Assembly: GCF_013410955.1 (NCBI RefSeq)
Contig: NZ_JACCCG010000002.1
Location: 310,001-374,000 of the forward strand
Source of the DNA: Microbacterium sp. AK009
GTDB lineage: Bacteria > Actinomycetota > Actinomycetes > Actinomycetales > Microbacteriaceae
DNA: 64,000 nt
Direction: 5' to 3'
Below the pieces are notes generated by a model. It worked only from the letters and a program-made list of their open reading frames with translations, searched no databases and had not been told where the DNA came from. A program made the translations under genes and the position numbers. Positions 42,900 to 53,140 of this stretch are shown here, one piece after another (positions within the stretch are counted from its first letter, which is position 1; every line of letters begins with the position of its first letter).

Positions 42900-44342
42900 T
42901 CAGCCCTCGACGGCGGCGGTGCGGGTGTCGCGCGAGACGGGGGCTCCCGGACGGATGCGGGTCAGCGCCTCGAGGATCTGCGGCACGAGCAGGTTCACGT
43001 TCCCGCACCCGAGCGTGATGACATAGTCGCCCGGGCGCGCGACGCTGGCGGCGTGGTCGGCAGCGCGCTGCCAGTCGGCGACGAAGCGCACGCGATCGGG
43101 ATCGGAGAAGGCGTGGGCGACGAGATCGCCCGTGACGCCGGGGACGGGATCCTCCCGCGCACCGTAGACGTCGAGGACGACGGTGTGGTCGGCGTGACGC
43201 TCGAGCACCTCGGCGAATTCCCGGTACATGTGCTGGGTCCGAGAGTAGGTGTGAGGCTGATGGACGGCGATGATCCGCCCATCGCCGATGACGCTGCGGG
43301 CGCCCGAGAGGGCGGCGGCGACCTCGGTCGGGTGGTGGGCGTAATCGTCGTAGACGCTCACCCCGCGCTCGATCCCATGCAGCTCGAAGCGCCGGTCGGT
43401 GCCGGCGAAGCCGGCGACCGCATCCGCGGCTGCATCCAGCGGGAACCCCAGGCCGATGAGCACCGCCACCGCGCCGGCCGCGTTGACGGCATTGTGCTCT
43501 CCGGGGATCTGCAGGCGTACCGCCACCGTCTCCCCTTCGTACGTGAGGTGGAAGCCGACCGGACCGTTCGCGTCGACATCGCTCAGGCGCACATCGGCCG
43601 CGGCGTCGAGACCGAAGGTGATCACACGGGGGTGATCGAGCAGCGCCGTCACGTCTTTCGCGCCCGGATCGTCGGCCGAGATGACCACCGCCTCGCGCGC
43701 CTCGCGGCCGAAGCGCGCGAAGGCCCCGACGAAGGCCTCCGCCGACCCGTAGTGGTCGAGGTGGTCGGGATCGACGTTGGTGATGAGGGCGACCGAGGTG
43801 TCGTAGAGGAGGAACGTGCCGTCGGATTCGTCGGCCTCGATGACGAACAGGTCGTCCGCTCCGGTGCCGCTGGAGACGCCGAGCTGCGCGATCACGCCGC
43901 CGTTGACGAAGGTGGGATCCGCGCCCAGCGCCTGCAGCGAGGTGACGATCATGCCCGTCGAGGTGGTCTTCCCGTGCGCACCCGCGACGGAGACCAGACG
44001 CCGCCCGCCGATGAGCCAGTACAGCGCCTGCGAACGGTGGATGACGGCGAGACCGCGCTCTTTCGCCGTGACGTACTCGGGGTTCTCGGGCCAGATGGCT
44101 CCCGTGTGCACGACCGTGTCGGCATCGCCGAGGTGCGCCGCGTCGTGGCCGACGTGCACCGTCGCGCCGAGCGCGGCGAGGGCCCGCAGCGACGGGCTGT
44201 CAGCCCGATCCGAGCCGGATACCCGGATTCCGCGGGCGAGGAACATCCGGGCCAACCCCGACATCCCCGATCCGCCGATGCCGATGAAGTGGGCGGCACG
44301 GATGTCATCCGGAATCGGCAGGGAGAGGTCAGGTCTGATCAT
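42900..44342 (-). CDS. murC: UDP-N-acetylmuramate-L-alanine ligase
   Basis: A 480-residue Mur ligase that adds the first amino acid of the peptidoglycan stem to UDP-MurNAc. It has the N-terminal UDP-binding motif [14 protein letters not shown] (18-31), the ATP-binding P-loop GAHGKTTST (121-129), the substrate loop [11 protein letters not shown] and the C-terminal [10 protein letters not shown]. In Microbacteriaceae with type B peptidoglycan the first residue can be glycine or serine, so the substrate may not be L-alanine; this is inference. The gap to murG is 53 bases. Confidence 0.95.
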   Translation of the reverse strand: MIRPDLSLPIPDDIRAAHFIGIGGSGMSGLARMFLARGIRVSGSDRADSPSLRALAALGATVHVGHDAAHLGDADTVVHTGAIWPENPEYVTAKERGLAVIHRSQALYWLIGGRRLVSVAGAHGKTTSTGMIVTSLQALGADPTFVNGGVIAQLGVSSGTGADDLFVIEADESDGTFLLYDTSVALITNVDPDHLDHYGSAEAFVGAFARFGREAREAVVISADDPGAKDVTALLDHPRVITFGLDAAADVRLSDVDANGPVGFHLTYEGETVAVRLQIPGEHNAVNAAGAVAVLIGLGFPLDAAADAVAGFAGTDRRFELHGIERGVSVYDDYAHHPTEVAAALSGARSVIGDGRIIAVHQPHTYSRTQHMYREFAEVLERHADHTVVLDVYGAREDPVPGVTGDLVAHAFSDPDRVRFVADWQRAADHAASVARPGDYVITLGCGNVNLLVPQILEALTRIRPGAPVSRDTRTAAVEG

Positions 44343-44395
44343 GGCCCGTCAATCCTAAGTCGGCCTCCTGCACGCCCCCTCCCGGCGCGCTGAGG

Positions 44396-45487
44396 TCACG
44401 TGCCCCGGCCGAGCGCCTCGTCGATGAGGGCGATCACCGCCTCGCTCCCCGAACGGGTGCCGACGGATGCCGCGGCGCGGCGCATCGCCTCCAGGCGCGC
44501 CGGCTCCGCCAGGAGCGGGATGACCTCGCGGCGCACCCGCTCGGCGGTGAAGTCCGCGTCCGGAATCAGCGCGGCCGCGCCGGCGGCCACGGCTGATGCG
44601 GCGTTGAGCGCCTGCTCGCCGTTGCCGACCGCGTAGGGCACGTAGACGGCGGGGATGCCGAGCGCGCTGATCTCGCTCACCGTCGCCGCTCCGGCGCGGG
44701 AGACCACCGCATCGGCCAGCGCGAACGCGAGATCCATGCGATCGACGTAGCGGCGGACGGCGTATCCGGCGACGTCCGGGTCGGGGGTGGTGCTCCGCTC
44801 CCCCGTGACGTGCAGCAGCTGCCAGCCGGCGCCCTGCACGTCCCGCCAGGCGGCGCCGCCGTCCTCGCCGAAGGCCTCGTTCAGGCGCTGCGCGCCCAGC
44901 GATCCGCCGAACACCAGCAGCACGGGCCGGGCGGGGTCGAGACCGAAGGCCACCGCGGCTTCCTCGCGTCGGGCGGCGGGGTCGAGCTCGACGATCTCCC
45001 GCCGAAGCGGCATCCCGACGACGCGGGCACCGCGCAGGCGCGTGCCGGCGAAGGCGACACCCACCGCCGCGGCGCGTCGTGCCCCGAGGACGTTGGCGAG
45101 ACCGGGACGGGCGTTGGCCTCGTGGACGACGGTCGGGATGCGCTCGCGCCGGGCGGCGACATAGGCCGGCGCCGCGGCGTATCCGCCGAACCCGACGACC
45201 ACCTCGACCCCCCGGTCGCGCAGATGACGCCGCACCTGAGCGACCGCCCGCCCGAATCGCTGCGGGAACACCGCGGCGGCGCGATCAGGTCGCCGGGGAA
45301 AGGGCACCTTGTCGACGAACAGCAGCTCGTAACCGCGTTCGGGGACGAGCCGCGCCTCCAGACCCTCCCGCGTGCCGAGGACGAGCACCTCGGCGTCCGG
45401 CTCGCGCGCGCGCAGCGCGTCGGCGACCGCCAGCAGGGGATTGACGTGCCCGGCGGTGCCACCGCCGGCGAGGAGGTAGGTCGTCAC
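44396..45487 (-). CDS. murG: Lipid II synthase (UDP-GlcNAc transferase)
   Basis: A 363-residue GT-B glycosyltransferase that adds GlcNAc to lipid I on the inner face of the membrane. The N-terminal glycine-rich loop is LLAGGGTAGHVNPLLAVADAL, with HEANARPGLAN and LVFGGSLGAQRLN. The UDP-GlcNAc site is in SRAGAATVSEISALGIPAVYVPY. The GTG at 45487 overlaps the ftsW TGA (GTGA). Confidence 0.96.
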   Translation of the reverse strand: MTTYLLAGGGTAGHVNPLLAVADALRAREPDAEVLVLGTREGLEARLVPERGYELLFVDKVPFPRRPDRAAAVFPQRFGRAVAQVRRHLRDRGVEVVVGFGGYAAAPAYVAARRERIPTVVHEANARPGLANVLGARRAAAVGVAFAGTRLRGARVVGMPLRREIVELDPAARREEAAVAFGLDPARPVLLVFGGSLGAQRLNEAFGEDGGAAWRDVQGAGWQLLHVTGERSTTPDPDVAGYAVRRYVDRMDLAFALADAVVSRAGAATVSEISALGIPAVYVPYAVGNGEQALNAASAVAAGAAALIPDADFTAERVRREVIPLLAEPARLEAMRRAAASVGTRSGSEAVIALIDEALGRGT

Positions 45488-46713
45488 CCGACGACACTAA
45501 CCGCCCGTCTGGACGGGAGCGAACGCGCGAAGGACAGCAGCACGCCTGAGGCCACCAGCACCGACACGAGCGACGTTCCTCCCTGCGACATGAACGGCAG
45601 CGGCACGCCGAGCACGGGGAACACCCGGAGCACCACGCCGATGTTGATCAGCGCCTGACCGACCACCCAGACGGTGATGCCGCCCGCGACGATGCGGACG
45701 AACGGGTCGTCGGTGCGGCGGATCACGTGGAAGGCCCCCACCGCGTAGAGCGCGATGAGGCCGAGCACCACGGCGCAGCCGATCAGGCCGAGCTCTTCGC
45801 CGACGATGGCGAAGATGTAGTCGTTGGCCGCGGCCGGAAGCCAGTCGTACTTCTCCTTGGAGTTGCCGAGACCCAGGCCGAACACGCCGCCGCCGGCCAG
45901 ACCCCACATGCCGTGGAGGGGCTGGTAGCAGTCGTTGAAGTAGTCCTCGAGGCAGTTGGGATTGAGGAAGCTGAGGAAGCGGCGCATGCGGTCGGGGCTC
46001 GTGACGGCGAGCACCGCGACGGCCGCCGCCGCGGCGACGGCGGGGAGGATGAAGATCCGGAGGCGGACACCCGAGAAGAACAGCGCGCCGAGCACGAGGA
46101 GCACGAGGATCATGGCGGTGCCGAGGTCGCGACCGGCCAGCACCGTCGCAATGGCGAGGGCTGCGACCGGCACGAGCGGGATGTAGACGTGGCGCCACAT
46201 CGCCAGCAGCGTCCGCTTCCGATAGAGCACGTACCCCACCCACAGGGCCAGGGCGAGCTTGAGGAACTCCGAGGGCTGCGCCTGGAAGCCGGCGATGGTG
46301 ATCCAGTTGCGGTTGCCGTCGGCGCCGTGGCCGAGGGGGGTGAACACCAGCAGCTGGAAGGCCACCGCCCCGATGAGCGCGGGCCACGCGATCCGTTTCC
46401 AGAACGTGATCGGCAGCCGGCTGGCGATGAACATCAGCGGCACGCCGATCACGGCGAACACCGCCTGCTTCATCGCGGCGTCCCACGGGGCCTGGCCCGC
46501 CGCGGTGGAGGTGGCGGAGGTCGCGGAGAGCACCATCACCAGACCGAAGATCGTCAGCAGCAGCGCCGTGGACGCGATGAGGAGGAACTCGCTCGGCACC
46601 GGGGCGAAGACCCGGCCGAGCGACACCCGTGCCGCGAGTCCGCGCCGCGCGTCGACCTCAGACGGGGTCGGCGGGGTGCGGGAGGTGCGGGTCTGCGTCG
46701 TCGTCACCGGCAT
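45484..46713 (-). CDS. ftsW: Lipid II polymerase FtsW
   Basis: A 409-residue SEDS-family membrane protein with about ten helices. Landmarks are ITIAGFQAQPSEFLKLALALW (GFQ replaces GGxxxQPSE variants), GRDLGTAMILVLL, and VVGQALINIGVVLRVFPVLGVPLPFMSQGG (conserved helices 8-9, reported here as two motifs either side of VFP). It polymerises lipid II with its partner FtsI at the septum. I start it at the ATG at 46713, or possibly the GTG at 46707 spaced for GGGGGA. Either way it overlaps the 3' end of murD by about 50 bases. Confidence 0.93.
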   Translation of the reverse strand: MPVTTTQTRTSRTPPTPSEVDARRGLAARVSLGRVFAPVPSEFLLIASTALLLTIFGLVMVLSATSATSTAAGQAPWDAAMKQAVFAVIGVPLMFIASRLPITFWKRIAWPALIGAVAFQLLVFTPLGHGADGNRNWITIAGFQAQPSEFLKLALALWVGYVLYRKRTLLAMWRHVYIPLVPVAALAIATVLAGRDLGTAMILVLLVLGALFFSGVRLRIFILPAVAAAAAVAVLAVTSPDRMRRFLSFLNPNCLEDYFNDCYQPLHGMWGLAGGGVFGLGLGNSKEKYDWLPAAANDYIFAIVGEELGLIGCAVVLGLIALYAVGAFHVIRRTDDPFVRIVAGGITVWVVGQALINIGVVLRVFPVLGVPLPFMSQGGTSLVSVLVASGVLLSFARSLPSRRAVSVVG

Positions 46714-48205
46714 CCCCCATCTCGATCCATCGCTGCACGGCGGCGGCGAACTTCCTTCCGCGGTCGGCGTAGGAGGTGAACTGATCGAACGACGCCGCGG
46801 CGGGGGCGAGGAGAACCACATCCCCGTCACGGGCGACCTGCGCGGCCAGTTCGACCGCCTGCGCCATGACGTCCTCAGTCTCGCCGCGGGTCACCTCGTA
46901 GACGGGGACGTCCGGCGCGTGTCGCGAGAACGCCGCGGTGACCGCGGCCCGGTCTTCGCCGATGACGACCGCCGCGCGCACCTTCGCTGCGACCTGTGCG
47001 ACGAGCGGGGCGATCTCCACGCCCTTCAGCAGTCCCCCGACGATCCAGATCGCCCCCGGGAAGGCCGAGAGCGACGACGCCGCGGCGTGCGGATTGGTCG
47101 CCTTCGAGTCATCCACCCAGACGATCCCGCGATGCGACGCGACGACCTCGATGCGGTGAGGGTCGAGCCGGAACCGGCGGAGCGCATCGCGGATCGCCGC
47201 GGGGGGCACGTCCAGCGCGCGGGCCAGCGCGGCGGCGGCGAGGATGTTCGCGACCATGTGCGGTGCGGCCAGGCCCCGCTCGGCCAGATCGGCCACGGTG
47301 GTCAGCTCGAGGGCGCTCGTGCGGCGATCGTCGAGGAAGGCCCGGTCGACGAGGATCCCGTCGACGACACCGAGGTCGCTCGGCCCCGGGACACCGAGGT
47401 CGAACCCGATCGCGCGGGCGCCCTCGACGACCTCCGCATCCTCCACCATGGCGCGGGTCGCGGCATCCGACTTGTTGTAGACGCACGCGACCCGCGTGTT
47501 GTCGTACACGTGCGCCTTGGCGTCGCGGTAGGCCGCGAACGAACCGTGCCATTCCAGATGGTCCTCGGCGAGGTTCAGGCACACGCTGCCGTGCGGCGAG
47601 ACCGGCGACGGGCCGGTCTGGCGTCCCAGGTACCACAGCTGGTGGCTGGAGAGTTCCACGACGAGGACGTCGAAGCCGCCGGGATCGCGGACGGCGTCGA
47701 GCACGGGTGTGCCGATGTTGCCGACCGGGGCGGCGCGCAGCCCGCCGGCCACGAGCATCTCGGCGACGAGGCGCGTCGTGGTCGTCTTGCCGTTGGTCCC
47801 GGTCACGAGCACCCAGTCGGCGGGTCTGCCGTCCTGGCGGACCACCTTGTCGCGCACGCGCCACGCCAGTTCGATGTCGCCCCACAGGGCGACGTCCTCA
47901 TCGGCGCACCACGCGATGACCGGGTGGCCGGGCGCGAAGCCCGGTGAAGCGATGACGACCTCGGGCGCGAAGGTGCGCAGTGCCTCCGGAACCGTGGTGA
48001 GGGGACCGATCACGGCGTCGACGCCGATCACGGGCAGGAGCTTCTCGTATTCGGGGTCGGCCGCCTCGGAGAACACCCGCACCTCTGCGCCGAGCTCGGC
48101 CAGGGTGTCGGCCGCGGCGAACCCCGTCACCGACAGGCCCAGCACCGCCACGCGGAGTCCCGACCAGTCCGCGTGCCAGCTGGTGAGGCCGTCCAGCCGT
48201 GTCAT
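46658..48205 (-). CDS. murD: UDP-N-acetylmuramoylalanine-D-glutamate ligase
   Basis: A 515-residue Mur ligase that adds D-glutamate as the second stem residue. It has the N-terminal Rossmann-like VAVLGLSVTGFAAADTLAELG, the P-loop GTNGKTTT (136-143), LNLAEDHLEWH and WVDDSKATNPHAA in the central and C-terminal domains. The ATG at 48205 overlaps the mraY stop (ATGA); an ATG at 48220 is in frame. It is somewhat longer than the usual 440-470 residues, mainly through insertions in the C-terminal half. Confidence 0.94.
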   Translation of the reverse strand: MTRLDGLTSWHADWSGLRVAVLGLSVTGFAAADTLAELGAEVRVFSEAADPEYEKLLPVIGVDAVIGPLTTVPEALRTFAPEVVIASPGFAPGHPVIAWCADEDVALWGDIELAWRVRDKVVRQDGRPADWVLVTGTNGKTTTTRLVAEMLVAGGLRAAPVGNIGTPVLDAVRDPGGFDVLVVELSSHQLWYLGRQTGPSPVSPHGSVCLNLAEDHLEWHGSFAAYRDAKAHVYDNTRVACVYNKSDAATRAMVEDAEVVEGARAIGFDLGVPGPSDLGVVDGILVDRAFLDDRRTSALELTTVADLAERGLAAPHMVANILAAAALARALDVPPAAIRDALRRFRLDPHRIEVVASHRGIVWVDDSKATNPHAAASSLSAFPGAIWIVGGLLKGVEIAPLVAQVAAKVRAAVVIGEDRAAVTAAFSRHAPDVPVYEVTRGETEDVMAQAVELAAQVARDGDVVLLAPAAASFDQFTSYADRGRKFAAAVQRWIEMGDAGDDDADPHLPHPADPV

Positions 48206-49314
48206 GTCTGCGACAGCCATTCGACGTAGAAGAACCCGACGCCCGAGACCGCGAGGAGGCCGGCGATGATCCACATCCGCACCACGATCGTGATCTCCGA
48301 CCATCCGCGCATCTCGAGATGATGGTGCAGCGGACTCATGAGGAAGAGTCGCTTGCCGCGCGTCACCTTGAAGTACACGCGCTGGAGGATGACCGAGCCC
48401 GACGCGATCACGTAGACGCCGGCGACGAGCACCATGAGCAGCTCGGTGCGGGTGAGGATCGCCATCGCCGCGAGGACGCCGCCGATCGCCATCGACCCGA
48501 CATCGCCCATGAAGACCTGCGCCTTCGGCGCATTCCACCAGAGGAATCCGACCAGCGCTCCCACGAACGCGGCGGAGACGATCGCGAGGTCGAACGGGTC
48601 TCGGGTGGCATAACACGCCGAGAGTCCGCCCGGACTGAGCTCCCCGCCCCCGAAGCACGCCTGGTTGAACTGCCAGAAGGCGATGAGGCTGTAGGCGCCG
48701 ACGACGAAGATGCCGGCCCCCGCGGCCAGACCGTCGAGCCCATCGCTGACATTCACGGAGTTGGAGGCGGCGACGCCGATGAAGGAGATCCAGGCCAGGT
48801 ACAGCAACCAGCCGAGGATGGGCCCGAGCGCGAAGAACCACAGCACCTGCACGTCGCGGAACACCGAGATGTACGGCGACGCGGGGGTCTCGTTGTAGAG
48901 GTTGGGGAAGTTCAGCGCGACGATGCCGAACGGCACCGCGACGATGACCTGCCCCACGATCTTCCGCCACCCGCTGAGGCCCAGACTCCGCTGGCTGCGG
49001 ACTTTCATGAAGTCGTCGATGAAGCCGACGGTGCCGAACCCGACCATCATCCACAGCACCAGCAGACCCGACACCGTCGGGGGATTGTTCCCGGCCACTC
49101 CCCCCACGAGGTAGCCGATGATAGTGCCGGCGATGAAGATCGTCCCGCCCATCGTCGGCGTTCCGCGCTTCTCGCCGTGGCTCGGGTTGCGGATGTCGTC
49201 GGGGGTGCGGATCACCTGACCCCACCCCCAGCGACGGAACAGCCGCAGGAAGACGGGGGTGAGGAAGAGGGTGAAGGCCAGCGAGATCGCCGCGGCGGTC
49301 AGGAGGGATCTCAC
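48202..49314 (-). CDS. mraY: Phospho-N-acetylmuramoyl-pentapeptide transferase
   Basis: A 370-residue membrane enzyme with ten helices that makes lipid I by joining phospho-MurNAc-pentapeptide to undecaprenyl phosphate. Conserved cytoplasmic loops are KRGTPTMGG, FIDDFMK (aspartate pair), NSVNVSDGLDGLAAG, FMGDVGSMAIG and the histidine motif SPLHHHLEMRG. The GTG at 49314 overlaps the murF stop (GTGA). A loop of about 20 residues with two Cys (ACFGGGELSPGGLSACYAT) is longer than in many homologues. Confidence 0.96.
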   Translation of the reverse strand: MRSLLTAAAISLAFTLFLTPVFLRLFRRWGWGQVIRTPDDIRNPSHGEKRGTPTMGGTIFIAGTIIGYLVGGVAGNNPPTVSGLLVLWMMVGFGTVGFIDDFMKVRSQRSLGLSGWRKIVGQVIVAVPFGIVALNFPNLYNETPASPYISVFRDVQVLWFFALGPILGWLLYLAWISFIGVAASNSVNVSDGLDGLAAGAGIFVVGAYSLIAFWQFNQACFGGGELSPGGLSACYATRDPFDLAIVSAAFVGALVGFLWWNAPKAQVFMGDVGSMAIGGVLAAMAILTRTELLMVLVAGVYVIASGSVILQRVYFKVTRGKRLFLMSPLHHHLEMRGWSEITIVVRMWIIAGLLAVSGVGFFYVEWLSQT

Positions 49315-50723
49315 GAGAAGAACTCCCCCAGCCGGTCGCCGAGGAACCTCAGGCCCGCGGAGTTGGATGACTTCACCAGCACCCGGTCACCGTCGCGGAG
49401 CTCGCCGGTGAGGTAGTCGTAGGCCTCATCGGCGCTGGCGAAGAACACCGCCTCGCCGTCCCACGAGCCTTCCCCGACGGCGGCGAGGAAGAGGCGGCGG
49501 GCCTCGGGGCCGATGACGACGATGCGCTGGATGCCGAGCCGAACGGCCTGGAGCCCGATGCGGTCGTGCTCCTCGCCGGCATACTCCCCGAGCTCGCTCA
49601 TCGCACCGAGGACGGCGACCGTGCGCTCCCCCGGCCCGGTGATCTGGGCGAGGGTCCGCAGGGCCGCGGACATCGAGTCGGGGCTGGCGTTGTAGGCGTC
49701 GTTGATGATGCGCACCCGCGGGGAGCCCAGGGGCTGCATGCGCCACCGCTCGGCGAGTTCGACGGTCTCCAGGCGCGCCACGGCATCGGTGAGTGTCACG
49801 CCGAGGGCGGTGGCAGCGGCGATCGCGGCGAGGGCGTTCATCACGTGATGCTCGCCGAGCACCCGCAGGCGCAGGGGCGCGGATTCACCGTCGAAAAACA
49901 CCGTGCAGGACGTGCCGTCGGCGGTCACCTGTACATCCTCGGCCCTCACCTCGGCGGTGGCGCCGCGACCGAACCAGCGCACCGCGGCGGGCTTGCCCTC
50001 CGCGATCGGGGCCATCTGGACCACGCGCGGGTCGTCGGCGTTCAGGACCGCGACGCCGCCCGGCCGCAGTGCCTGGACGAGTTCGGACTTGGCGCGGAAG
50101 GTGCCCTCGATTCCGCCGAAACCGCCGGCGTGCGCCATCCCGACCATGAGGACGACCGAGATGTCGGGGTGGACGAGGCCGGCGAGGGCCGCGATCGCCC
50201 CGGGGCCGCTCGCACCGAACTCGCTCACGAGATAGCGGGTGTCGTCGGTCACGCGGAGCATCGTCAGCGGCGCTCCGACCTCGTTGTTGTACGAGGCGCG
50301 GGGGGCGACGGTCTCGCCCTCGTCCTGGAGGATGCGCGCCAGCAGGTTCTTCGTGGTGGTCTTGCCGTTGGAGCCGGTGATCCCGACCACCTTCAGCGCG
50401 CCTCGGGCGCGGACGCGCGCGACGACCTCGCGGGCGAGATCGGCCAGGGCCTGCACCACGTCGGGGACGACGATCTGGGTGATCGGCTCGTCGACGGGCC
50501 GCTCGACGAGCGCCAGCACCGCTCCGGCCTGGTGCGCCGCCGGCACGAAGAGATGGCCGTCGGTGGACTCACCGGGCTTGGCGACGAAGATGTCGCCGCG
50601 TCCGATGGCACGCGAGTCGGTGTCGACAGCGCCCGACACCACAGTGTCGGGTGTGTCCTCGCCGGCGAGAAGGAGGTCTCCGCCGACGGTCAGGGCGATG
50701 TGATGCAGGGGAAGGGAGATCAT
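49311..50723 (-). CDS. murF: UDP-MurNAc-tripeptide D-Ala-D-Ala ligase
   Basis: A 470-residue Mur ligase that adds D-Ala-D-Ala to the stem peptide. It has the N-terminal MurF domain with DTDSRAIGRGDIFVAKPGE, the P-loop GSNGKTTT (117-124), YNNEVGAPLTML and DAYNASPDSMSAAL. The ATG at 50723 is only 18 bases after the ftsI stop. In the usual order murE would lie between them, and it is not there. Confidence 0.95.
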   Translation of the reverse strand: MISLPLHHIALTVGGDLLLAGEDTPDTVVSGAVDTDSRAIGRGDIFVAKPGESTDGHLFVPAAHQAGAVLALVERPVDEPITQIVVPDVVQALADLAREVVARVRARGALKVVGITGSNGKTTTKNLLARILQDEGETVAPRASYNNEVGAPLTMLRVTDDTRYLVSEFGASGPGAIAALAGLVHPDISVVLMVGMAHAGGFGGIEGTFRAKSELVQALRPGGVAVLNADDPRVVQMAPIAEGKPAAVRWFGRGATAEVRAEDVQVTADGTSCTVFFDGESAPLRLRVLGEHHVMNALAAIAAATALGVTLTDAVARLETVELAERWRMQPLGSPRVRIINDAYNASPDSMSAALRTLAQITGPGERTVAVLGAMSELGEYAGEEHDRIGLQAVRLGIQRIVVIGPEARRLFLAAVGEGSWDGEAVFFASADEAYDYLTGELRDGDRVLVKSSNSAGLRFLGDRLGEFFS

Positions 50724-50741
50724 GTGTCAAAGGGGAGGTCG

Positions 50742-52529
50742 TCAGCCGAACTTCGGCAGGACAGGCGGTTCCGTCGAGGACGGCATGACCCGGTAGGTCT
50801 TGAGCACCTGCGTCATCGCCTGCTGGAATGCCGCGGCGTTGGCCACAGACGACTTTACCTTGGTGGGCTCGTCCAGCGTCACGGCCACCACGTACTGCGG
50901 ATCGTCTGCGGGGGCGAAGCCGATCAACGTGGTGAAGTACGCACCGCTCTTGTACCCGCCCGTCACGGGGTCGGACTTCTCGCCGGTACCGGTCTTGACG
51001 GCGACGCGATAGCCCGGCACGGCGATCTCCTCGGCGTAGTTGGCCTGCAGGGCGACGTTCTCGAGGATCTGCTGCACCTGCGTCGCGGTCTCCTCGCTCA
51101 CCACACGGGTGGGCTCGGGTGTGTCGGGGGTGGTCACCGTGCCGTCGGCGGCGGTGCAGCTCTCCACGAGCGTCAGCGGGACGCGCTCGCCGTCGTTGGC
51201 GATGGCGCCGTAGGCACCGACGAGCTCGGGAAGTGTCGTGGTCAGGCCCTGCCCGTAGGTGGTGTTGTACACCGTCTGGTTGTCCCACTCCGAGGCAGGC
51301 CGGAGAAGCCCCGTCTGCTCGCCGGGGAAGTTCACGGCGCTCCCCTCCCCGACGCCGAAGCGCTGAAGGTATTCGTAGCGCGTCTGGGGGTCCACCGTCT
51401 CGCTGATCCGGGAGATCGCGGCGTTGGAGGAGTCGATGAGGACGCCGGTGAGGGTGTAGTTGTACGCGGGGTGAACGAAGGAATCGCGCACACGCGCGCC
51501 GTTGGCGAAGGTCTCGGTGCTGGCGGCCACAACCGTCGACTGCGCGTTCTGTCCCCCGGCATCGATCACGGTGGCGGCCGTGAGGGCCTTGAACGTCGAC
51601 CCCGGTTCGAACCAGTCGGTGAAGATCCGGCTCTTCCGGTCATCTTCGGGCGAGGCCGCGACATTGTTGGGGTCGACGGCGGGGAACTCCGCCGCCGCGC
51701 GGATCTTTCCGGTGCTGACCTCGGTGACCATGATCGACCCGCTGAGCGCCCCCATGTCCTGCACCTGCTCGGCGATGAGCTGCATGAGGTACCACTGCAG
51801 GTCCCGGTCGATGGTCAGCTCCAGCGTGCCGCCGTCCACCGCGGGATCCTCGACCTCGGTGCCGGGGATGATCACGCCGTCCTTGCCGCGCTGGAAGCGG
51901 AGCTGCCCGTCGGTGGCGGTGAGACAGCCGTCCTGGCTCAGCTCGAGCCCGGCGAGGGGCACCTCGTCCGTGCCCATGAATCCGATGAGGTTGCCGGCGA
52001 CGGCACCGTCGGGGTAGGTCCGGGCGGGATGCTGCTCGAAGGTCAGGTAGGGCAGCTTCAGGTCGGCGAGCGCCCGGTACTGCTCGGTGGAGATGCCACG
52101 CTGGATGAATTCGTACTGGTCGGCGGGGTCTGCAACCAGGGCCGAGGCGACGATCCGCTGGATGTCGACGGCTTCCTGCCCGGTGATCGAGCCGATGAGA
52201 CCCGACGCCTCGGGCCAGGTGAGGGTGGATGCGACGTCGTCGTCGCCTGTCCGGGTGAGGTCGCCGGTGTTCTTCGGATCGATCACCACGTCGTAGCGCA
52301 GGATGCTGCTGGCGAGGGTGTTGCCGGCGGTGTCGATGATCGCTCCTCGCGAACCGTGGAGGTCGCGGGATCCGCTGAACGCCCACTCCAGCGAGTCCTC
52401 GATGTGCTCGTCGGCGTTGACCACCTGGATGTCGACGAGTCGGACGATGAAGCCGACGAGGACCGCCAGCACGACGGCCAGCGCGACCACCGTGCGGCGG
52501 CGAGGACTGCGGCTTGCTCGGGTGGTCAT
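50742..52529 (-). CDS. ftsI: Septal peptidoglycan transpeptidase (PBP3/PBPB)
   Basis: A 595-residue class B penicillin-binding protein. A short basic cytoplasmic tail and one transmembrane helix (residues 13-32) precede the pedestal domain (DLHGSRGAIIDTAGNTLA) and the transpeptidase domain. The active-site serine is in STFK (311-314), followed by SSN (367-369) and KTGTG (512-516). It crosslinks septal wall with FtsW. The ATG at 52529 lies five bases after the ftsL stop. The frame is open further upstream through ftsL but without similarity. Confidence 0.95.
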   Translation of the reverse strand: MTTRASRSPRRRTVVALAVVLAVLVGFIVRLVDIQVVNADEHIEDSLEWAFSGSRDLHGSRGAIIDTAGNTLASSILRYDVVIDPKNTGDLTRTGDDDVASTLTWPEASGLIGSITGQEAVDIQRIVASALVADPADQYEFIQRGISTEQYRALADLKLPYLTFEQHPARTYPDGAVAGNLIGFMGTDEVPLAGLELSQDGCLTATDGQLRFQRGKDGVIIPGTEVEDPAVDGGTLELTIDRDLQWYLMQLIAEQVQDMGALSGSIMVTEVSTGKIRAAAEFPAVDPNNVAASPEDDRKSRIFTDWFEPGSTFKALTAATVIDAGGQNAQSTVVAASTETFANGARVRDSFVHPAYNYTLTGVLIDSSNAAISRISETVDPQTRYEYLQRFGVGEGSAVNFPGEQTGLLRPASEWDNQTVYNTTYGQGLTTTLPELVGAYGAIANDGERVPLTLVESCTAADGTVTTPDTPEPTRVVSEETATQVQQILENVALQANYAEEIAVPGYRVAVKTGTGEKSDPVTGGYKSGAYFTTLIGFAPADDPQYVVAVTLDEPTKVKSSVANAAAFQQAMTQVLKTYRVMPSSTEPPVLPKFG

Positions 52530-52534
52530 TGCTC

Positions 52535-53140
52535 TCAGTGTGTGGCGGGAGTCGGCAGAGTGTCGGCTACCGGCGGCGTGTCGGTGAGCCCGGCCCCGGT
52601 GGTGGCGACGGGGGCCCCCTGGATGGTGGCGTCCGGTTCGGTCACGAGCGGCCGATCGGCGATGAGGTCGTTGGCAACCGACCCGCGTCCGAGGGCGTCG
52701 ATCGAGGCGCCGCCCTCCGCGGCGATTCCCGCGCCGAGAACGGCGCCGTCGCTCAGGCGCAGGTAGTTCGGCGACTCCTCGATGACCATGCCGAGCGCCG
52801 CCGCGTTGGCCGCGAGGTACTGGGGAGAACTGAGCCCCGCGACGTCGTCGGCGAGCATCTGCCGCTGCCACTGCAGCTCGCTCTGCTGCTGGGTCAGCGA
52901 GGAGATCTCGTAGGAACTCTGGGTGGTGAGGATCGACAGCATCATCTGAACCCCGGCGATGGTGAGGGCGGCGACGACGGCGACGATCCCGTAAGCGAGC
53001 CGTGGTCGCCGCCGGGCGCGGGGAGCAGCCTGCTCGACCGGCCGCAGCCGGCGCTCGCCGGCCCGGTCGGGGGCGCCCGGGCGTATGGCGCGCGGCCCCG
53101 TGGGAGAGCTCAGCGGTGCGGCGATCAGGGGTGCGCTCAT
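52535..53140 (-). CDS. ftsL: FtsL-like bitopic division protein
   Basis: A 201-residue protein. A basic cytoplasmic tail (residues 1-47) precedes one transmembrane helix ([21 protein letters not shown]) and an extracytoplasmic leucine-zipper-like coil ([20 protein letters not shown]). A final extension of about 80 residues is rich in Ala, Gly, Pro and Thr and is unusual for FtsL. The topology, and the position between rsmH and ftsI, identify it; sequence similarity in this family is low. The ATG at 53140 overlaps the rsmH stop (ATGA). Confidence 0.8.
   Translation of the reverse strand: MSAPLIAAPLSSPTGPRAIRPGAPDRAGERRLRPVEQAAPRARRRPRLAYGIVAVVAALTIAGVQMMLSILTTQSSYEISSLTQQQSELQWQRQMLADDVAGLSSPQYLAANAAALGMVIEESPNYLRLSDGAVLGAGIAAEGGASIDALGRGSVANDLIADRPLVTEPDATIQGAPVATTGAGLTDTPPVADTLPTPATH

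Noticed and set aside
49566-52766. A 1066-codon plus-strand open frame across murF and ftsI
   Set aside because: It runs through two well-identified genes on the opposite strand, has low-complexity composition and no recognisable domain.
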